From positions 59,445 through 123,444 of the forward strand of contig JAOTYL010000014.1 of the NCBI GenBank assembly GCA_029861865.1: a DNA stretch of 64,000 nucleotides. Direction: 5' to 3'. This stretch comes from Myxococcales bacterium. GTDB taxonomy: Bacteria > Myxococcota_A > Polyangia > Polyangiales > Houyiibacteriaceae. This document shows positions 8,567 through 17,200 of this stretch, piece by piece (positions within the stretch are counted from its first letter, which is position 1; every line of letters starts with the position of its first letter). The translations under genes and the position numbers were made by a program. A model generated the notes under the pieces. The model worked only from the letters and a program-made list of their open reading frames with translations, ran no database searches and was not told the origin of the DNA.

Positions 8567-9745
8567 TCAACGTCGCCCGAGCCGAGGCATGCGAAGCCCA
8601 GCCTGACAGATGATGTCTCTTTGGATTTCGTTCGTGCCTCCCCCGAACGTGAGGACCAGAGACATCCGATAATATTTTTCGAGACGCCCGCGAAGGAGCG
8701 CCCCTTCGGAGCTGTGGTGAAGAGTGCCTGCCGCTCCGTGGACTTCCATCAAGAGGCGCGACCCTTCGACGTAGAACTCGGAGCTATACACTTTGATCGC
8801 CGACGCGTCCGCGGGTGAAAGCGTGTCCTTCGCGATCCCCCAGGCCTGCTGCCAATTGAGGAGCTTCAGCACCTCGAGCTTCGCGTACACACGGGCGAGA
8901 TTGCTCTGCACCCAGGGCAGGTCGATCACCGTACCGCCATCGCCGTTCGGGGCCGTCTTCGCCCACTCGACCGTGTCGGTGAAGATTCGCTCGAGGGGAC
9001 CGACCGAGCACAGTGCCACGCGCTCGTGGTTGAGCTGCGTGGTGATCAGGTGCCAGCCGTTGTTCTCGCCGCCCACGACGTTCTCGGTGGGGACGCGGAC
9101 ATTGTCGTAGTACACCGCATGCACGTTGTTCTCGCCGAGCGCGTGCATTGGCGTGATCTGAACCCCCTCGGCATCGGCTGGCACGATGATGATGGAAATC
9201 CCCTTGTGCGCTGGGGCATCCGCATCGGTCCGACATGCGAGCCACATGTAGTCGGCATGGTCGGCGAGGCTCGTCCAGATCTTCTGACCGTTGATCACGT
9301 ACTCATCCCCATCGCGCACTGCGCTGGTCTTGAGCGACGCGAGGTCGGTCCCGGAGCCTGGCTCGGTGTAGCCAATCGAGAAGTGACACCGGCCCTCGAG
9401 GATCTTCGGCGGGTACTTCGCCTTCTGTGCATCGGTGCCGAATTTGAGCAAGGTCGGGCCGACGGTGTTGAGCGTCAGGATGGGCACGGGGAAGCCCGCC
9501 CGCTGCACCTCATCGAAGAAGATGAACTGCTCGATGGGCCCGCGGCCCTGTCCGCCATGCTCCTTGGGCCAGCCAATGCCGAGCCAGCCGTCGGCGCCGA
9601 GCTGTTGGATAGCCTGGTGGTAAAGAGGGCCGCCGCCTTCGACCTCGTCGAGCTCGGCGAGGAGCTCCTCGGTGATCAGGTCTTCGAAATAGGCGCGAAG
9701 CTCGTCGCGCAGCGCCTTCTGCTCGGGGGTGTAGTCAAAATACAT
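8567..9745 (-). CDS. Acyl-CoA dehydrogenase, large-subunit type
   Basis: A 392-residue ACAD, first gene of a two-gene unit with the dehydrogenase ending at 7442. ATG 9745 (MYFDYTPEQKALRDEL) is the family's usual N-terminus; the open frame continues upstream to 9826 without similarity. Motifs visible are the FAD/substrate region (FSIGYTEPGSGTDLAS), the GGENNGWHLITTQLNHER helix and the C-terminal FGGGTNEIQRDII. It probably forms a heteromer with its neighbour for a bulky acyl-CoA or general beta-oxidation substrate (inference). Confidence 0.87.
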   Translation of the reverse strand: MYFDYTPEQKALRDELRAYFEDLITEELLAELDEVEGGGPLYHQAIQQLGADGWLGIGWPKEHGGQGRGPIEQFIFFDEVQRAGFPVPILTLNTVGPTLLKFGTDAQKAKYPPKILEGRCHFSIGYTEPGSGTDLASLKTSAVRDGDEYVINGQKIWTSLADHADYMWLACRTDADAPAHKGISIIIVPADAEGVQITPMHALGENNVHAVYYDNVRVPTENVVGGENNGWHLITTQLNHERVALCSVGPLERIFTDTVEWAKTAPNGDGGTVIDLPWVQSNLARVYAKLEVLKLLNWQQAWGIAKDTLSPADASAIKVYSSEFYVEGSRLLMEVHGAAGTLHHSSEGALLRGRLEKYYRMSLVLTFGGGTNEIQRDIICQAGLRMPRLGRR

Positions 9746-9829
9746 GGCCGCAAGCTCCGGACTCGGAGTGAAACGTGTTCTACTTTCCCGGTCGCTCAAT
9801 GCAAGCCGACCGAGCGCACCGTCCAACGC

Positions 9830-9862
9830 AAAAAAAGCCGACCAACGGCCGGCTTTCTTTTT
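9830..9862 (-). terminator. Rho-independent terminator
   Basis: A 10-bp stem (AAAGCCGACC at 9834-9843 with GGCCGGCTTT at 9847-9856, one G-U pair, 3-base loop) is flanked by A7 on one side and a T-rich stretch on the other, so it can work in both directions. Read on the - strand it ends the transcript of the Ala-rich lipoprotein pair before the acyl-CoA dehydrogenase genes. Confidence 0.85.
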
Positions 9863-9957
9863 GGAGCAAGCACTCGGGCTTCAGTGAGCAGGCCAGCAGC
9901 CGCGGGTTGTCTCGAACCCGCCGCCCGACGCTCTCAACGAGTGACCCTCTCTTGCGG

Positions 9958-10359
9958 CTAGTAGCCCTTCTTCACGTCCTCGGCGCCCGCTTTGACCTTG
10001 TCCTTGGCGTCGTCGGCGGCTTGCTTGATGTCTGCAGCGGCTTCGTCGGCGGCTTCCTCGGCGCCTTCGGCGGCCTTCTCAGCGGCTTCCTTGGTGCCTT
10101 CTACCGCTTTTTCGCCTGCCTCCATGGCTTCTTCGGCAGCTTCGTCGGCAGCTGCTGCCGCTTTGTCGGCAGCCTCCTCGACAGCGTCGCCAGCTGCCTC
10201 GGCCGCTTGCTTGGCATCTTCGGCAGCCTCGTGTGCGGCGTGCGCAGCTTCATCGGCCGCCTCGCCAGCGGCTTCTGCGGCCTCCTCGGCTTTCTTGCAG
10301 GAGGTCATCGCGCCAACGAGCGCGAGGACGAGTCCCAATCGCAGGATGTTCTTGATCAT
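9958..10359 (-). CDS. Ala/Glu-rich helical lipoprotein, long paralogue
   Basis: A 133-residue lipoprotein. The signal peptide MIKNILRLGLVLALVGAMTSC ends in a good lipobox (MTSC, then KK). The mature chain is almost only Ala, Glu, Asp and Lys (EEAAEAAGEAADEAAHAAHE), predicting one long amphipathic helix or coiled coil, and ends KKGY. GGGAGA precedes the ATG by 6 bases. It is co-transcribed with the shorter paralogue 45 bases upstream and followed by a strong terminator. A structural role, as in Lpp-like or LEA-like helical proteins, is possible but unproven. Confidence 0.8.
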   Translation of the reverse strand: MIKNILRLGLVLALVGAMTSCKKAEEAAEAAGEAADEAAHAAHEAAEDAKQAAEAAGDAVEEAADKAAAAADEAAEEAMEAGEKAVEGTKEAAEKAAEGAEEAADEAAADIKQAADDAKDKVKAGAEDVKKGY

Positions 10360-10404
10360 GTGGTTCTCCCTAACAGTCGGCGGCGCTGGTGGTAAGTGCG
10401 TTGC

Positions 10405-10617
10405 CTATTCTGCAGCTTCGTCGGCGGCTTCCTCGGCGGCCTCGCCTACAGCCTCGACAGCTTCTGCGGCCTCATCTGCGGCCTCGCCGGCAGCTTCTTC
10501 AGCGGCTTCCGCTGCTTTATCAGCTGCTTCGGCCGCTTCCTCAGCCTTCTTCTCGCATGCCATGAGGGCCCCACACATCGCAAGGACCAGGCCCAGTCGC
10601 AAAACGTTCTTGGTCAT
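10405..10617 (-). CDS. Ala/Glu-rich helical lipoprotein, short paralogue
   Basis: A 70-residue paralogue of the downstream lipoprotein. The signal peptide is nearly identical in plan (MTKNVLRLGLVLAMCGALMAC, lipobox LMAC), followed by KK and about 45 residues of Ala/Glu repeats. GGAGAG lies before ATG 10617. The pair probably arose by tandem duplication followed by length change in the repetitive helix. Predicted to be a lipid-anchored helical rod in the periplasm or outer membrane (inference). Confidence 0.78.
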   Translation of the reverse strand: MTKNVLRLGLVLAMCGALMACEKKAEEAAEAADKAAEAAEEAAGEAADEAAEAVEAVGEAAEEAADEAAE

Positions 10618-10962
10618 GATGATTCTCTCCGTTGGTCGTCTGGGGACACCTATCTACCCACATCCCCGGCGTTCGGTGTTGGGGTTAGCGGGTTGCGGAG
10701 ATCACGTCAAACACGATGCGAAACGCGGTCGACTGACCTCGACGACCCCCGGCGCGGGCGAGCCAATGGACAACCGCCCGGACTGCCTCGAAAAAGCGAG
10801 ACAAATCGGGCGCTATGAGCGATCGGAGGGCCCAGGGAACCCACCGTGGCAGCATTTGAGATAGCCGATGAAGCCCGATCGGCAATTGTCATTTTGTGTA
10901 GCTCGGCTGGATTTCGTTCCTCGCGGGCGCATGCTGGAAGCGCTCAGGGGGTTGCGGGAACT
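10618..10962. other. Non-coding gap between divergent units
   Basis: About 400 bases separate the lipoprotein pair (-) from the epimerase (+). Apart from the promoter at 10963-10992, I see no conserved protein or stable RNA here. The short open frames on both strands lack ribosome-binding sites and family-like sequence. Confidence 0.5.
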
Positions 10963-10992
10963 TGGACACTCACACCTTCGTCACGGTCTAAT
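10963..10992 (+). promoter_or_regulatory. Predicted sigma-70 promoter of the carbohydrate locus
   Basis: TGGACA (5 of 6 to consensus) at 10963-10968, an 18-base spacer, and TCTAAT (5 of 6) at 10987-10992. Initiation near 10999 would give a leader of about 16 bases to the TTG start at 11015, with GGGGA as Shine-Dalgarno. This supports TTG 11015 over the earlier in-frame codons. Confidence 0.5.
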
Positions 10993-11014
10993 CTTGCGAG
11001 TGAGCGGGGAACAA

Positions 11015-12013
11015 TTGCGTGTGTTGGTGACCGGCGGCGCCGGCTATGTCGGGGCGGTCTTGGTCCCTCAGCTACTGGATCGTGGCTATCGAGTACGAGT
11101 GCTGGATCTCTACCTCTACGGATCCGAGGTCTTCGAAGACCTCCAAGGAAATCCAGATCTCGAGGAGATCGTCGGGGACATTCGAGATCCGAAGGCCGTG
11201 GCAAAGGCGGTGGAGGATGTCGATGTGGTGCTCCATCTCGCGTGCATCTCGAATGATCCGAGCTTCGAGCTGAATCCCGACCTCGGGAAATCGATCAATT
11301 TCGATGCTTTCGCGCCGCTGGTCGAAGCCTGCAAAACGGCCGGTGTCAGCCGTTTCATCTTCGTGTCGAGCTCGAGCGTCTACGGAGTGAGCGACGCCCC
11401 GGACGTCACCGAAGAGGAACCGCTCAACCCGCTCACCGATTACAGCAAGTACAAAGCGATGTGCGAGCCGATTCTCCTAGAGCAGCAATCGCCCGACTTC
11501 ACCACACTCGTGATCCGACCCGCGACGGTTTGCGGCTACTCGCCCCGTCAGCGACTGGATCTCACCGTGAACATCCTCACCACGCATGCGCACGAACGCG
11601 GCAAGATCACCGTGTTCGGAGGCAAGCAGCTTCGGCCGCACATCCATCTGCGCGATCTTTGTCGCTTCTACTGCGAGTTGATCGAGATGGACGCCAAAAA
11701 GATCGCGGGAAAGATCTTCAATGCGGGGTATCAAAACAATCCGGTATCCGAGCTCGCGGAGATCGCGCGGAGCGTCGTCGAGGAGAAGCTCGGCAAGGCT
11801 GTCGACATCGAAACCACGCCCACGAACGACCCGCGCTCGTACCACATCTCCTCCGACAAGATTCGAGAGGAGCTCGGGCTCTACCCGGAGCTCGAGATCG
11901 AGGACGCGGTGGCGGAGCTCGTGGACGCGCTCGAAAAGGGAAAGATCCCCAACCCGCTCGACGATGATCGCTACTACAACGTGAGGCTCATGAAGCGGAT
12001 TTCATTGCGGTGA
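11015..12013 (+). CDS. NAD-dependent sugar epimerase/dehydratase (extended SDR)
   Basis: A nucleotide-sugar-modifying extended short-chain dehydrogenase of about 332 residues. The Rossmann motif VTGGAGYVGA is at the start, the catalytic Ser region is VSSSSVYG, and YSKYK provides the YxxxK pair. The C-terminal half has the sugar-binding features (RPATVCGYSPRQRLDLTVN). The open frame begins at 10868, but a promoter lies inside that extension, and TTG 11015 has GGGGA upstream and starts just before the Rossmann strand; GTG 11000 is an alternative. It overlaps the next gene (GTGA), so the two are translationally coupled. Substrate unknown, probably a nucleotide-activated hexose or heptose. Confidence 0.85.
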   Translation: MRVLVTGGAGYVGAVLVPQLLDRGYRVRVLDLYLYGSEVFEDLQGNPDLEEIVGDIRDPKAVAKAVEDVDVVLHLACISNDPSFELNPDLGKSINFDAFAPLVEACKTAGVSRFIFVSSSSVYGVSDAPDVTEEEPLNPLTDYSKYKAMCEPILLEQQSPDFTTLVIRPATVCGYSPRQRLDLTVNILTTHAHERGKITVFGGKQLRPHIHLRDLCRFYCELIEMDAKKIAGKIFNAGYQNNPVSELAEIARSVVEEKLGKAVDIETTPTNDPRSYHISSDKIREELGLYPELEIEDAVAELVDALEKGKIPNPLDDDRYYNVRLMKRISLR

Positions 12014-13578
12014 CCACCGAAGCAAGCCCCAAGATCATCGACGTCGACGCATTGATATCCGAGATCCGTGAGCTTCAGTCGCACGGGCAGATAGCGGTTC
12101 ACTGCCATGGCGGCTTCCACATCTTGCATCCTGGTCACATTCGTCATCTCAAATGGGCAAAGTCGCAGGGAAGACTTCTGAGTGTTGGCGTAACCGCTGA
12201 TCCGCCGGATCAAAAAAGCGGCCCCAATCACGTTCCAGCGGCACTCCGAGCGGAAAACCTCGCCCATCTCGAGTTCGTCGACTACGTCCTGATCTACGAC
12301 GGGGAAGTGCCCGAGCTTCTTTCGGAGCTGGAGCCCGACATCTACGTCAAAGGCAGCGAGTACAGGGACGCGGAAGAAGCGTTCGCCGATGAGCGGGCTG
12401 CGGTCGAGGCGTATGGCGGCGAGATCCGATTCAGCTCGGGGGATGTCGTCTACGAGCCGATCCAGTCGCAGACCGCGGAGCACATCGCCCCTCTGGATCC
12501 TTCTGCGCGGGCGTTTTGTGCGCGTCACGGGATCACCAACCGCCGTGTCCGCAGGGTCATCAAGGCGATGAAAGGCAAGCAGATCCTCGTCGTAGGGGAG
12601 ACCATCGTGGACGAGTACGTTCACTGTGACCCGCTCGGAATGAGCTCCGACTCGGCAACGGTAGTGGTGAGACCTAGCGAGACCGACCTCTTCCTCGGCG
12701 GCGCCGGCATCGTGGCACAGCACGTCGCGTCGATGGGCGCCAAACCGATCTTCTTTTCCGTCGTTGGGCAAGACGTGCACGCAGACTTCGCCCGGGCGGA
12801 GCTCGAGCGGAGGGACATCGACTACAGGCTCGTCGTCGACGAGTCTCGACCGACGATTCACAAGAAGCGCTTCCTGTCGGGCGGCAAAAAGCTCTTGAAC
12901 GTCAACTCGTTTCGGGACCAGGACATCGACGCGAAGACCGCAGCTCGCCTGTGCGATGCGATCAGATCGCGCGAAGCCGGCGTTTCGGCCGTCATCATTT
13001 CCGACTTCAGCTATGGCGTGCTGTCTGAGCCGGTGATCGACACGGTCACCAAGCTCGCCAAGGAAAGAGGCATTCCCATCGTGGGCGACGTGCAGTGCAG
13101 CTCTCAGATCGGACAGGTTACCCGGCTCAAGGGTCTCACGGCGGCAACACCGTCCGAGCGTGAAGCACGCCTCGCGTTGTGGGATCGCGAAAGCGGCCTG
13201 TCAGATCTCGGCGTCAAATTGCTCGACGAGACCCGTCACCGATCGTTGGTGCTGACCCTCGGCTCGCGGGGGCTCATGATCCTCGACACCGAAGGTCGCG
13301 ACTGGGAGGAGATCGCCAATCCCCCTCAGATGCACGCGATCAAGAAGAAGCTGAAGATCGAGTATCTCCCTGCATTCGGCGGCAACGTCGTCGACGCGAT
13401 GGGCGCTGGCGACGCGATGCTATCGGCCTTTGCGAGCGCGCTTTCTGGAGGTGCGTCCATGATGGAGGCCGCCTACCTCGGCAATTGCGCTTCGGCGATC
13501 GAGGTGGGTCACATGGGCAATGTTCCGGTCACGGCCGACGACCTGCTCGCCGCGGTCGAGTTTCAGCTGGGCTCCTGA
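12010..13578 (+). CDS. Bifunctional nucleotidyltransferase / PfkB sugar kinase (HldE-like, domains swapped)
   Basis: A 522-residue fusion. The N-terminal domain has the cytidylyltransferase-fold signature GFHILHPGH (residues 35-43) and the family's later KGSEY motif. The C-terminal domain (about 170-520) is a ribokinase/PfkB kinase with the catalytic GAGD motif at 465-468. HldE of LPS heptose synthesis has the same two activities (heptose-7-P kinase, heptose-1-P adenylyltransferase) in the opposite order. Start GTG 12010 overlaps the previous stop. Given gmhA and gmhB nearby, a role in activating D-glycero-manno-heptose or a related sugar is likely; the exact nucleotide is unknown. Confidence 0.8.
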   Translation: MTTEASPKIIDVDALISEIRELQSHGQIAVHCHGGFHILHPGHIRHLKWAKSQGRLLSVGVTADPPDQKSGPNHVPAALRAENLAHLEFVDYVLIYDGEVPELLSELEPDIYVKGSEYRDAEEAFADERAAVEAYGGEIRFSSGDVVYEPIQSQTAEHIAPLDPSARAFCARHGITNRRVRRVIKAMKGKQILVVGETIVDEYVHCDPLGMSSDSATVVVRPSETDLFLGGAGIVAQHVASMGAKPIFFSVVGQDVHADFARAELERRDIDYRLVVDESRPTIHKKRFLSGGKKLLNVNSFRDQDIDAKTAARLCDAIRSREAGVSAVIISDFSYGVLSEPVIDTVTKLAKERGIPIVGDVQCSSQIGQVTRLKGLTAATPSEREARLALWDRESGLSDLGVKLLDETRHRSLVLTLGSRGLMILDTEGRDWEEIANPPQMHAIKKKLKIEYLPAFGGNVVDAMGAGDAMLSAFASALSGGASMMEAAYLGNCASAIEVGHMGNVPVTADDLLAAVEFQLGS

Positions 13579-13587
13579 GCGGCCTAA

Positions 13588-14313
13588 CTAGCCGCGTAGC
13601 TTACCGGCTTTCACATCACGGATCGCTTGGTGGTACCGTTCAGGAGAGTCGACCGCGATTCGATACCCTTGGACCGGAACGCCAAAAAGACGAAGGTCGG
13701 CCGCCATAGGCATGTAGATGTCCTGCGGGAGGTCGAGCGGTCTCTTCGAAGGAAAACGCTCGATCAACTCGCGCCGCAGGATCTGGCACCCCGAGTTCAC
13801 CCACACCGGAGCTGTGGTGGACCAACTCACCGGCCGCTCTCGAAAGCGGATGATCCGGCCGGTGCCGTCGATGTCGATGATGCTGTTCGAAGGCGTCGTT
13901 CGCTGGTGCACGAGAAGCGTGGCATCTGCCTCGTTGGCGCGATGAAGCTCGTAGAGCGCCGTGAGGTCTTCATCGAAAACGAGATCGCCATAGATGACGA
14001 GAACATCGGACGCGTCGGCGAAGTAGTCGAGGAGGTTCGCCGCTGCCCCCGCCGTACCGAGCAGCTCATCCTCGCGCTCGTAATGGATCCGAAGGCCGTA
14101 GCGACTGCCGTTTCCGAGCTCAGTTTCGACCCTGTCAGCTAGGAAATGCAAGTTGACCGCGACATCGGTGATCCCATGACGGGCCAGAAGATCCAGCGTG
14201 TAGCCGACGAGCGGTTTGCCTTCGATCGGAAGGAGCGGCTTAGGGCAATCCTGTGTGAGCTCCTCGAGTCGGGTGCCACGTCCTGCGCAAAGCACAAGTG
14301 CCTTCAAGGTCAT
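13588..14313 (-). CDS. Sugar-1-phosphate nucleotidyltransferase (HddC-like)
   Basis: A 241-residue nucleotidyltransferase of the RmlA/GMP fold. The N-terminal signature is LCAGRGTRLEELTQDCPKPL, with the metal/substrate region VIYGDLVFDED. It transfers NMP to a sugar-1-phosphate. It is the last gene of a tightly overlapping unit (epimerase, gmhA, gmhB, this gene; ATGA overlap with gmhB), which points to D-glycero-alpha-manno-heptose-1-P guanylyltransferase (HddC). A hexose-1-P substrate cannot be excluded. It is convergent with the kinase fusion, with a 9-base gap. Confidence 0.8.
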   Translation of the reverse strand: MTLKALVLCAGRGTRLEELTQDCPKPLLPIEGKPLVGYTLDLLARHGITDVAVNLHFLADRVETELGNGSRYGLRIHYEREDELLGTAGAAANLLDYFADASDVLVIYGDLVFDEDLTALYELHRANEADATLLVHQRTTPSNSIIDIDGTGRIIRFRERPVSWSTTAPVWVNSGCQILRRELIERFPSKRPLDLPQDIYMPMAADLRLFGVPVQGYRIAVDSPERYHQAIRDVKAGKLRG

Positions 14314-14912
14314 CGCTGTCCTCGCAAGAGGCTATCGACGGCCTCGCGGAGGTCGGCGAAGCGATGATCGGGTGGCGGCGCCTCGGCGGACATGCCCACG
14401 ATAGGAGGAGCACGATGAGCTCCAGACTCGACCAAAGCGGTGGTGCACCCAGCGCGCTTCCCAGCAGCGACGTCGGATAGCCTGTCTCCGATCATGAAGC
14501 TCATCGACAAATCGATGCCCATTTCGTCGGAGGCGCGCTCGAGCAGCCCCGGTTTCGGTTTGCGACAAGTACACTCGACTCGATAACGGACCACGTCAGC
14601 ATGCGGGTGGTGCGGGCACACGTAGAATGCCGACACATTCGGAGCGCCCGCCTGAACGAGCTGCTCTCGTAGATGGTCGTGCAGCCTGTCGAGCTCTGCT
14701 TCGTCGATGAGTCCCCGGGCGATCACGGTCTGGTTGGTGATGACGATGCTGAGATAACCGTGCTCATGAATCGCCTGAAGTCCCTCGACGACGCCGGGAA
14801 GAATTCGGATCTGGCTCGTGTCGGTGAGCAGATCGACGTCTTGTACGAGGACGCCGTCCCGATCGAGAAAGAAGGCGCGTTCGCTCTTTACGCGTTGTTC
14901 GGATTGAGCCAC
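14310..14912 (-). CDS. gmhB: D,D-heptose 1,7-bisphosphate phosphatase
   Basis: A HAD-superfamily phosphatase of 200 residues. HAD motif I is FFLDRDGVL, followed by ITNQTVIARG and a C-terminal GDRLSDVAAG (motif IV). The Cys/His Zn loop typical of GmhB is visible (CPHHPHADVVRYRVECTCRKPKPG). It removes the C7 phosphate of heptose bisphosphate. It overlaps gmhA by 25 bases upstream and the nucleotidyltransferase by 4 downstream. Confidence 0.9.
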   Translation of the reverse strand: MAQSEQRVKSERAFFLDRDGVLVQDVDLLTDTSQIRILPGVVEGLQAIHEHGYLSIVITNQTVIARGLIDEAELDRLHDHLREQLVQAGAPNVSAFYVCPHHPHADVVRYRVECTCRKPKPGLLERASDEMGIDLSMSFMIGDRLSDVAAGKRAGCTTALVESGAHRAPPIVGMSAEAPPPDHRFADLREAVDSLLRGQR

Positions 14913-15490
14913 TTGTGGAAATACGCCGTGATCAGGTGATCGAAGATCATATGCGCATCCTCGATGGGACCGTAGTCGTTAGATGGGACGATCACGGCAC
15001 GGTCACACAATGGAGCCAACGCACCTCCCCCCATCCCGAGGAAGCCAAAGACCTTCATACCCCGTGCCTTGGCAAACTCGGCCGCGCGAACCGCGTTTGC
15101 GGAGTTTCCGCTTCCGCTGATCAGAATGATGACGTCACCTTCGTTGGCGAGCGTTCGCATCTGTGCAACGAACACATCGGCGTAGCTCTCGTCATTGCCG
15201 GCGGCGGTAATGGCCGCGACGTTGTCGGTGAGCGCGATCACGCGAAAGCCCTTCCCTCCGGTCTTTGGCGTCGTGAGCATGAGGTCGCAAGCCATGTGGC
15301 TCGCGGTAGCAGCGCTTCCACCGTTGCCCGCGATGAACACCTGGCGGTCGTCGGCGTGCGCCTTTTCGAGCGCTTCGATGACCGTGCTGAGCTCATTCCA
15401 GGGCATGCCATCGAGCACGCTCTTCAACTGCTCGACGTAGCCTCTAGCAAAGGCGGTTCGCTCGTCGGCCTGTTTTCCCCCACCTGTCAT
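14888..15490 (-). CDS. gmhA: Sedoheptulose-7-phosphate isomerase
   Basis: A SIS-domain protein of 200 residues. It has the phosphosugar-binding motifs FIAGNGGSAATASHMACDL and ILISGSGNSANAVRAAEFAK that characterise GmhA. It converts sedoheptulose 7-phosphate to D-glycero-manno-heptose 7-phosphate, the first step of LPS or S-layer heptose synthesis. The start overlaps the preceding epimerase stop (ATGA). A split transketolase that can make its substrate lies 2.7 kb away. Confidence 0.9.
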   Translation of the reverse strand: MTGGGKQADERTAFARGYVEQLKSVLDGMPWNELSTVIEALEKAHADDRQVFIAGNGGSAATASHMACDLMLTTPKTGGKGFRVIALTDNVAAITAAGNDESYADVFVAQMRTLANEGDVIILISGSGNSANAVRAAEFAKARGMKVFGFLGMGGGALAPLCDRAVIVPSNDYGPIEDAHMIFDHLITAYFHKWLNPNNA

Positions 15491-16482
15491 CCCAAGCTCC
15501 TAAACCACGCTTCGGTGGCTTTCTCGATCGTCCGAGGCGTCCAGACCGGTGCCTCGCGCCAGTAGTCGATGTTCTGCAGCATGATACGCACACCTTCGTC
15601 GAACGGCACGCGCGCCTTCCATCCGAGGAGAGCTTCGATCTTGCCCGTGTCGGCCTGTGTGCAGTCTGGCTCGCCGGGCCGCTTCGGAATGTGGACCACG
15701 TCGCCACCCAGCAGCTCGACGAGCCGGTTGATGCTCTGCGGATCGCCGCTCCCGACGTTCATCGATTCTCCTTGTACATCGGAAGCCGCGGCGGATACGC
15801 AGGCGCTGGTCACATCGGTGACGTAGGTGAAATCGCGGGTCTGAGTCCCATCGCCCACCACCGTGAAGGGCTCGCCGGCGAGCTTTTGAGCGAGGAACAC
15901 CCCGAAAACGGCTCCGTAGGTGCCCGAGGTTCGAGAGCGAGGGCCGTACACGTTGAAGAAGCGAAGCGAAACCGCGGGCAGGCCGTAGAGCTGCGCCCAG
16001 TGAAGGACGTACTGCTCACCCACCCACTTGGTCAGGGCGTACGGATACTGAGGTCGTGGAGGGCTTTCCTCGGCGGTCGGATACCGATCGGGAATACCGT
16101 AGCAAGAGGAGGACGCTGCATAAACGAATCGCCGAACACCTGCGTGTCTGGCAGCCTCTAGTACGCGGAAAGTACCTGTGACGTTGGCCTGGTGATAGGC
16201 GGTCGGGTTCTCGACGGAAGGCACGATGTCGGCCAGGGCGGCGAGATGAAAGACCCAATCGACCCCTTCGAAGGGCTTCGTAAGTGAAGCAGAGCCGATG
16301 TCGGCCTCGATCACCTGGAGGTTTGGGTGCTCGTCGTGGTGCTGGAGGTTGCCGCGATGCCCGGAGCTAAAATTGTCGATCACCGAAACGCAGTGGCCGT
16401 CGCTGAGCAATCGGTCGACGAGATGACTGCCAATGAAGCCCGCGCCCCCCGTGACGATGCAGCGCTTAGCCGAGCTCCCCAT
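15487..16482 (-). CDS. NAD-dependent nucleotide-sugar epimerase
   Basis: A 331-residue extended SDR related to UDP-glucose/UDP-GlcNAc 4-epimerases. The Rossmann motif is VTGGAGFIGSHLVDRLL, the active-site Ser region YAASSSCYG, YALTK supplies YxxxK, and RFFNVYGPR is the conserved substrate loop. It is the first gene of the heptose unit on the - strand. It may be a C4/C6 epimerase for the activated heptose or a separate hexose epimerase; the sequence alone does not decide. Confidence 0.87.
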   Translation of the reverse strand: MGSSAKRCIVTGGAGFIGSHLVDRLLSDGHCVSVIDNFSSGHRGNLQHHDEHPNLQVIEADIGSASLTKPFEGVDWVFHLAALADIVPSVENPTAYHQANVTGTFRVLEAARHAGVRRFVYAASSSCYGIPDRYPTAEESPPRPQYPYALTKWVGEQYVLHWAQLYGLPAVSLRFFNVYGPRSRTSGTYGAVFGVFLAQKLAGEPFTVVGDGTQTRDFTYVTDVTSACVSAAASDVQGESMNVGSGDPQSINRLVELLGGDVVHIPKRPGEPDCTQADTGKIEALLGWKARVPFDEGVRIMLQNIDYWREAPVWTPRTIEKATEAWFRSLG

Positions 16483-16585
16483 GTTTCCAGGATACCATTC
16501 GGCTCAAACAGGGGCGAACAAGTCGCCCCGGCGCTTGCCCGCCTCAATTGACCCCAGTGCCAGCCAAGGGATACTTTGAGGCACG

Positions 16586-17200
16586 ATGGAGGGTCAGGTC
16601 GTCGGGGTCGATCTCGATAACACAATCATCTGCTACGACGGTCTTTTCCATCGCTTGGCTGTGGAACGGAGATTGGTTCCGCTCGATTTCCAGCCCAGCA
16701 AGAAACTGATTCGTGATCAGATCCGAGAGCTGCCCGACGGTGAGGTCGAATGGCAGAAGCTACAAGCCGAAGCGTACGGGCCGCGAATCGGTGAAGCCAG
16801 CGTGTTCCCAGGTGTGCGCGATTTCTTCGAAACCGCGAGCATGCGCGGAGTGCGCACGTTCATCGTGAGCCACAAGACGCACCACGCCTCGTATGGCGAC
16901 CCGCAGGTTTCACTCCGCGAGGCTGCTGTCGAATTTCTGCGGGCGGAGGGATTGCTCCATTGCCTTCGCGACCAGGAAGCGGACGTGTTCTTCGCCGACA
17001 CTAGGCAGGGGAAGTGCCGCCGCGTCGAAACCCTGTGCTGCGCTACGTTCGTCGACGACCTGCTCGAAACGTTTCGCGAGCCCGAATTTCCGCGGACGAC
17101 GGAGCGGCTCCTTTTCGACCCTCTCAACGTCTACTCGGAGTCGCTGCCAGAGCGCCGCTTCTCGAGTTGGGCAGGCATTACGAAGCATGTTTTCGACTGA
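16586..17200 (+). CDS. HAD-superfamily hydrolase
   Basis: A 204-residue HAD-like protein. Motif I is VDLDNTIICYD near the N-terminus, motif II is the Ser in TFIVSHKTHH, and FVDDLLE is a motif IV-like acidic pair. It is related to haloacid-dehalogenase phosphatases found in carbohydrate clusters; the substrate is not recognisable. It overlaps the following phosphotransferase by 14 bases, so the two are probably coupled. It begins a rightward unit that continues into the transketolase genes. Confidence 0.7.
   Translation: MEGQVVGVDLDNTIICYDGLFHRLAVERRLVPLDFQPSKKLIRDQIRELPDGEVEWQKLQAEAYGPRIGEASVFPGVRDFFETASMRGVRTFIVSHKTHHASYGDPQVSLREAAVEFLRAEGLLHCLRDQEADVFFADTRQGKCRRVETLCCATFVDDLLETFREPEFPRTTERLLFDPLNVYSESLPERRFSSWAGITKHVFD

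Noticed and set aside
9992..10864. 290-residue Ser/Ala-rich open frame on the + strand
   Set aside because: Antisense shadow of the Ala/Glu-rich lipoproteins; composition mirrors their GC-rich codons and there is no ribosome-binding site.
10685..10892. Two open frames of 61-66 residues on the - strand
   Set aside because: Overlap each other in different frames, no Shine-Dalgarno and no recognisable sequence.
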